Positions 7,808 through 10,133 of a DNA stretch of 10,133 bases are shown here, one piece after another. The notes under the pieces are model-generated. The model saw only the letters and a program-made list of their open reading frames with translations, ran no database searches and was not told where the DNA came from. Position numbers and translations under genes: made by a program. Source of the DNA: DATKYK01 sp034430255. GTDB taxonomy: Bacteria > Chloroflexota > Dehalococcoidia > E44-bin15. Within the stretch, counting starts at the first letter, position 1. Each line of letters opens with the position of its first letter. Location: assembly GCA_034430255.1 (NCBI GenBank), contig DAOUEU010000068.1, positions 1 through 10,133 on the forward strand, given 5' to 3'.

Positions 7808-8920
7808 TCATTTGTAACTCTGGGTACTTTGAAACACTTCGTTGACAGGCATTTTAAATATGTGGTAACGCTTGGGGATAGCTGCGCTGCTACTGAGCAC
7901 CCTCTCGTAAGCATCGAGATAGCCCTTGATCATCCGGGGATTGTCGAAATTGCGCTCAACATGCTCCCGGCAGCAGTGAGGCTCTATCTTGTCAACGAGG
8001 TATACCGCCTTTACCATCTCATCAACATTCGATACTAGATAGCCAGTTTTCCCCTGAACTATTAGCTCTGGTGCAGCACCCCTGGAAAATGCTATGACCG
8101 GTGTGCCGCAGGCCATGGATTCGATCATGTTCAGCCCGAAAGGCTCTTCCCAGGTAATCGGCATTAGAAGGCAGTAGGCCCTAGCGTAAAGAGCGCGCTT
8201 CTGCTCAGCATTAGCCTCACCCAGAAATTGGATTTGCTTTCCATCGATTAAAGGCTCAACCTCCTTGGAAAAATACTCTTTGTCCACCCGGTCGACCTTC
8301 CCAGCTATGAGGAGCTTCTTGCCAAGCTTCTTTGCTACCTCAATGGCATAATGAGCACCTTTTTCGGGAGAAATCCGTGCTAGGAATAGGAGGTAGTCAT
8401 CGCTCTTTTCACAATAAGGGAAGGTTTCCACCTGTATAGCGTTGTAGACGACCCCGATAAAGTTCCTGCTTGCTATAATTGGCAGGTATTTCTGCTGAGC
8501 GTAGCTAATAGCGTTGTAGAACCAGTCATAGTGGTCCCAGATTATTTTGCTGTTCGGCGTGATGTGACCGTGTATGGTAGTAAGCATTGGTGTTTTTATA
8601 AGATGGCTCATGGCCATTGCCAGTTCACCACTATGATTATGCACAATATCGAATTCCTTAGCCCGAGAGAGAGCAATAGCACTATGTAACCACTCATAGG
8701 GGGTGGGGTCTATTATGTCTATATCATAGGCTGTACGTAAACTGCGATGGTATACCCATTCAAGATTACCCTTAGTTGTAGAGTCCCCCGAGGCAAATAA
8801 GGTCACATCATGACCAGCAAGTGCAAGCCCATCACTCAGCACGCTAACAACCGCCTCCGTACCACCATAGGCAGGTGGGGGAACAGTTTCCCAGAGCGGA
8901 GCTAGCAGCAAAATCCTCAT
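7808..8920 (-). CDS. Glycosyltransferase family 4 (GT-B fold)
   Basis: A 370-residue retaining GT-B glycosyltransferase that transfers a sugar from a nucleotide donor; acceptor unknown. The N-terminal Rossmann domain opens with MRILLLAPLWETVPPPAYGG; the GGTE at 19-22 is the usual acceptor/phosphate loop of this subfamily. HNHSG (94-98) and TTIHGH (114-119) follow. The C-terminal domain has FLARISPEKGAHYA (179-192), LLIAGKVD (203-210), the donor-site E-x7-E pair Glu259/Glu267 in EEPFGLNMIE, and CGTPVIAFSRGAAPE (271-285). Residues beyond ~345 do not look conserved and form a loose tail. No membrane segment, so cytosolic or peripheral. The start ATG at 8920 has only a weak AGGT upstream but gives the correct beta-1 strand. 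First gene of the minus-strand run, next to the debranching-like protein, which suggests alpha-glucan or glycoside metabolism (inference). Confidence 0.92.
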   Translation of the reverse strand: MRILLLAPLWETVPPPAYGGTEAVVSVLSDGLALAGHDVTLFASGDSTTKGNLEWVYHRSLRTAYDIDIIDPTPYEWLHSAIALSRAKEFDIVHNHSGELAMAMSHLIKTPMLTTIHGHITPNSKIIWDHYDWFYNAISYAQQKYLPIIASRNFIGVVYNAIQVETFPYCEKSDDYLLFLARISPEKGAHYAIEVAKKLGKKLLIAGKVDRVDKEYFSKEVEPLIDGKQIQFLGEANAEQKRALYARAYCLLMPITWEEPFGLNMIESMACGTPVIAFSRGAAPELIVQGKTGYLVSNVDEMVKAVYLVDKIEPHCCREHVERNFDNPRMIKGYLDAYERVLSSSAAIPKRYHIFKMPVNEVFQSTQSYK

Positions 8921-9012
8921 GATAGACCTACCACAGTCATAATTTTTTTAATACATATAAACTATAGGTCAGAAGTCATAATGGCTAACAAGCCTTGCTT
9001 GCTTTCTCAACG

Positions 9013-9040
9013 ATACTGCAAACCAATTGTATTGCAGTAT
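9013..9040. repeat. 28-bp near-perfect palindrome, operator-like
   Basis: The outer arms ATACTGCAA (9013-9021) and TTGCAGTAT (9032-9040) pair perfectly. The centre CAATTG (9024-9029) is itself palindromic about the same axis. Only two base pairs (9022/9031 and 9023/9030) fail, so 24 of 28 bases are symmetric. It lies about 93 bp upstream of the GT4 start and has no T-run, so an operator for a dimeric regulator is more likely than a terminator. No regulator gene is visible. Confidence 0.6.
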
Positions 9041-9493
9041 TAACATTAGAGTGCTAGATTCTTTGTGAGGAGCGATATTTGACGAGGTCACGACTGACGT
9101 AGTGCGGAAACGTATTAAATGTTAAACCCGCGAGGACAACTCCTCCTAACTACGCATGTCCGAAGAACTTTTAGATACCCTTTAGCTTGATGAGGGGCAT
9201 CTGAAAGCTAGGAAAGTTGTGCAGTGATTTCTGCTGGTTACATAATATGCTTCTGCGGGAGTATTGTCAATAGTACCCTGAGCGGTGTCCAGGACATCAT
9301 ATAAACTGAAACTCCTCTGGCTCCACATGGCAAGATTCTCCATATCTCTTATTATATCTACTCTGGAAACATTCATAACCCGAAGTACCCACTTTGAGGG
9401 GTTTACTCCGGGTAATCTTTGTCGTGGTAACAATAGATGTCTAAATCCCCAAGAATGGGGAGGAAATGTATAGATAAAGAAGGATTATGCAAA

Positions 9494-9517
9494 TTGACTA
9501 TTACGAATAAATATAAT
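9494..9517 (+). promoter_or_regulatory. Possible promoter for the 109-aa gene
   Basis: TTGACT (9494-9499) and a perfect TATAAT (9512-9517) lie in an AT-rich stretch 75-98 bases before the ATG. The 12-base spacing is too short for a standard sigma-70 pair. Either TATAAT works with another -35, or TTGACT pairs with the poorer TAAGTT (9517-9522, 17-base gap). Confidence 0.3.
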
Positions 9518-9591
9518 AAGTTTATTAGTAGAATATTTATATATTCAGCCAGAAAGATGCATTTCGGATTAGCTAAAGTGAGAAGGTAGAA

Positions 9592-9921
9592 ATGACTAAT
9601 AATTACAAGGAGTGGTTTGGTCAAAGCGCCTGGGTTTACCCCGACGAAGATGGGGATTTTTTACCCATGCTCTTGAAGACCATGGAAGATCACTTCCGAG
9701 GCTACGCCCAGTGGCAGAGCAACATTCATCTTGACGAATACCCTCAATATCTATGCTCTGCGAAGTTCAACGGCGGTTCGGACGATATCGTGCACCTCTG
9801 GCGTGACGGTCAGACATGGTGGCAAATATCAGGTGAGTTCCGCGCAAAAGAAGAGAATAATGTCGAGCTAGTACTGAGAAAGTGCATCGATGATTATATC
9901 AATGAAAAAGGGGTTGGTTAA
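9592..9921 (+). CDS. Small hypothetical protein, 109 aa
   Basis: I do not recognise this family. The product is small, acidic and rich in Trp and Tyr (EWFGQSAWVYPDEDGDF at 7-23, HLWRDGQTWWQISGEF at 68-83). It has a Lys/Glu-rich end (FRAKEENN, then VELVLRKCIDDYINEKG). There is no signal peptide or membrane segment. The pattern suggests a compact soluble alpha/beta domain. A partial Shine-Dalgarno, GAGAAGGT (9580-9587), precedes the ATG by 4 bases, and the composition is coding-like against the AT-rich flank, so it is probably real. It stands alone, with its own upstream region and a hairpin terminator 115 bases after the stop. Nothing in the neighbours indicates its role. Confidence 0.65.
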   Translation: MTNNYKEWFGQSAWVYPDEDGDFLPMLLKTMEDHFRGYAQWQSNIHLDEYPQYLCSAKFNGGSDDIVHLWRDGQTWWQISGEFRAKEENNVELVLRKCIDDYINEKGVG

Positions 9922-9970
9922 AAGTACGTGACCACTCTATGATATGTTTGTGACCGTTAAGTGATGATAC

Positions 9971-10032
9971 TTTTTAAACAAGTTAAGTTGTCGTGAGCAG
10001 CAGAATTTTAGACAACATAACTTGTTAAAAAA
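9971..10032. repeat. Large inverted repeat, 22-bp arms
   Basis: The left arm 9971-9992 and right arm 10011-10032 pair at 20 of 22 positions (mismatches 9976/10027 and 9986/10017) around an 18-base loop. The cores are AACAAGTTA with TAACTTGTT, and GTTGTC with GACAAC. The plus strand ends the stem in A, not T, so it is not a standard terminator for the upstream gene. It could be an RNA stem-loop, a small mobile-element remnant or a recombination site. Confidence 0.75.
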
Positions 10033-10035
10033 TTA

Positions 10036-10072
10036 AGGGAGATTCCCCTTGGGGAGACTCCCTAGTTTCTTT
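10036..10072. terminator. Bidirectional intrinsic terminator
   Basis: AGGGAG (10036-10041) pairs with CTCCCT (10058-10063) and CCCC (10045-10048) with GGGG (10051-10054). Between them lie one T-A pair, one wobble and one A/A mismatch, giving a 13-position stem with a 2-base loop. On the plus strand it is followed by AGTTTCTTTATT. On the minus strand it is followed by TTAATTTTTT, a better U-tract. It therefore fits the end of the 109-aa transcript on one side and of the tRNA-like sequence on the other. Confidence 0.75.
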
Positions 10073-10074
10073 AT

Positions 10075-10133
10075 TGGAACGGGAGATGGAGCTCGAGAAC
10101 CTGCGACACCCTGCTTGGAAGTTCCAGTAGGTA
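10075..10133 (-). tRNA. Partial, degenerate tRNA-Gly(UCC)-like sequence, cut by the window edge
   Basis: Read on the minus strand, the stretch ends in CTCCCGTTCCA: a 7-base acceptor strand CTCCCGT, the U discriminator of bacterial tRNA-Gly, and CCA. Upstream are GTCGCAGGTTC, like the variable/T-arm junction, and CTTCCAAGCAGG, like an anticodon loop with UCC plus the 3' anticodon stem. Two things break the fold. Five extra bases, TGGAA, separate the loop from the expected 5' stem (CCTAC). The T-arm has about two extra bases and its stem does not pair. The 5' half lies outside the window. It is probably a tRNA pseudogene or remnant; a sequencing-error-damaged real tRNA is possible. The hairpin at 10036-10063 lies 11 bases after the CCA. 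Confidence 0.4.

Larger units (their letters stand above)
8921..9591. other. 671-bp stretch without a supported gene
   Basis: This lies between the divergent GT4 gene (minus) and the 109-aa gene (plus), so it should carry both promoters. It holds a 28-bp palindrome (9013-9040), small hairpins with arms GAGGA/TCCTC (9132-9145) and TCCCC/GGGGA (9446-9461), and a very AT-rich run at about 9480-9560. An 83-codon minus-strand frame (9182-9433) starts with TTG without a ribosome site and resembles no family I know, so it is not called. On the minus strand TATAGT just upstream of the GT4 gene is a possible -10, but its best -35 partner (TTGTTA) is 19 bases away. Confidence 0.6.

Noticed and set aside
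7675..7914. 79-codon minus-strand frame overlapping the end of the GT4 gene
   Set aside because: It overlaps the GT4 gene by about 107 bases in another frame, has no ribosome site at its Met and no family-like motif. I considered it as a frameshifted GT4 tail, but the GT4 fold is already complete by about residue 345.
9182..9433. 83-codon minus-strand frame in the GT4 upstream gap
   Set aside because: TTG start without a Shine-Dalgarno, no recognisable family and no supporting context. Some stretches look protein-like, so a remnant cannot be excluded, but I cannot support a gene.
9285..9473. 62-codon plus-strand frame in the same gap
   Set aside because: It overlaps the frame above antisense, has no ribosome site and no motif.
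1..10133. CRISPR array, rRNA genes, phage or toxin-antitoxin modules
   Set aside because: No regularly spaced direct repeats, no rRNA sequence, no transposase, integrase or recognisable defence gene on either strand.

Overview
The window looks like a bacterial chromosome segment. Coding density is high, Shine-Dalgarno sites are present, and the genes are mostly of moderate GC; the last ~650 bases include an AT-rich non-coding stretch. The gene mix is an SCP2-type thiolase, a B12-dependent acyl-CoA mutase large subunit, an extended SDR, a glycogen-debranching-like protein with a GT4 glycosyltransferase, and a DUF2804 protein. This recalls anaerobic Chloroflexota (Dehalococcoidia-like) or deltaproteobacterial-type genomes. 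That placement is inference from gene content; no marker gene settles it.

Left block, plus strand (1-4051): a thiolase cut by the window edge, then a 555-residue mutase of the methylmalonyl-CoA mutase family, then a 318-residue NAD-dependent epimerase/dehydratase-like SDR. The mutase has Phe and Gln where true methylmalonyl-CoA mutases have the Tyr and Arg that hold the substrate carboxylate. This is the published isobutyryl-CoA mutase signature, so the likely substrate is a non-carboxylated branched acyl-CoA. Its cobalamin-binding small subunit is not in the window. Thiolase plus mutase suggests acyl-CoA conversion (branched-chain or fatty acid carbon); the role of the SDR there is open.

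Middle block, minus strand (4165-8920): read in transcription order, a GT4 glycosyltransferase, a 732-residue amylo-alpha-1,6-glucosidase/glycogen-debranching-like protein, and a DUF2804 protein. The first two probably act together on a glucan or glycoside. The block converges on the SDR at 4052-4164. A 28-bp near-perfect palindrome lies about 93 bp upstream of the glycosyltransferase start.

Right end (8921-10133): a 671-bp stretch without a convincing gene, a small orphan plus-strand gene (109 aa), a 22-bp-arm inverted repeat, a hairpin that could terminate both strands, and a damaged-looking tRNA-Gly(UCC)-like sequence on the minus strand running off the edge. The tRNA remnant, AT-rich DNA, orphan gene and inverted repeat together make this the most likely accessory or recombination-prone part of the window.
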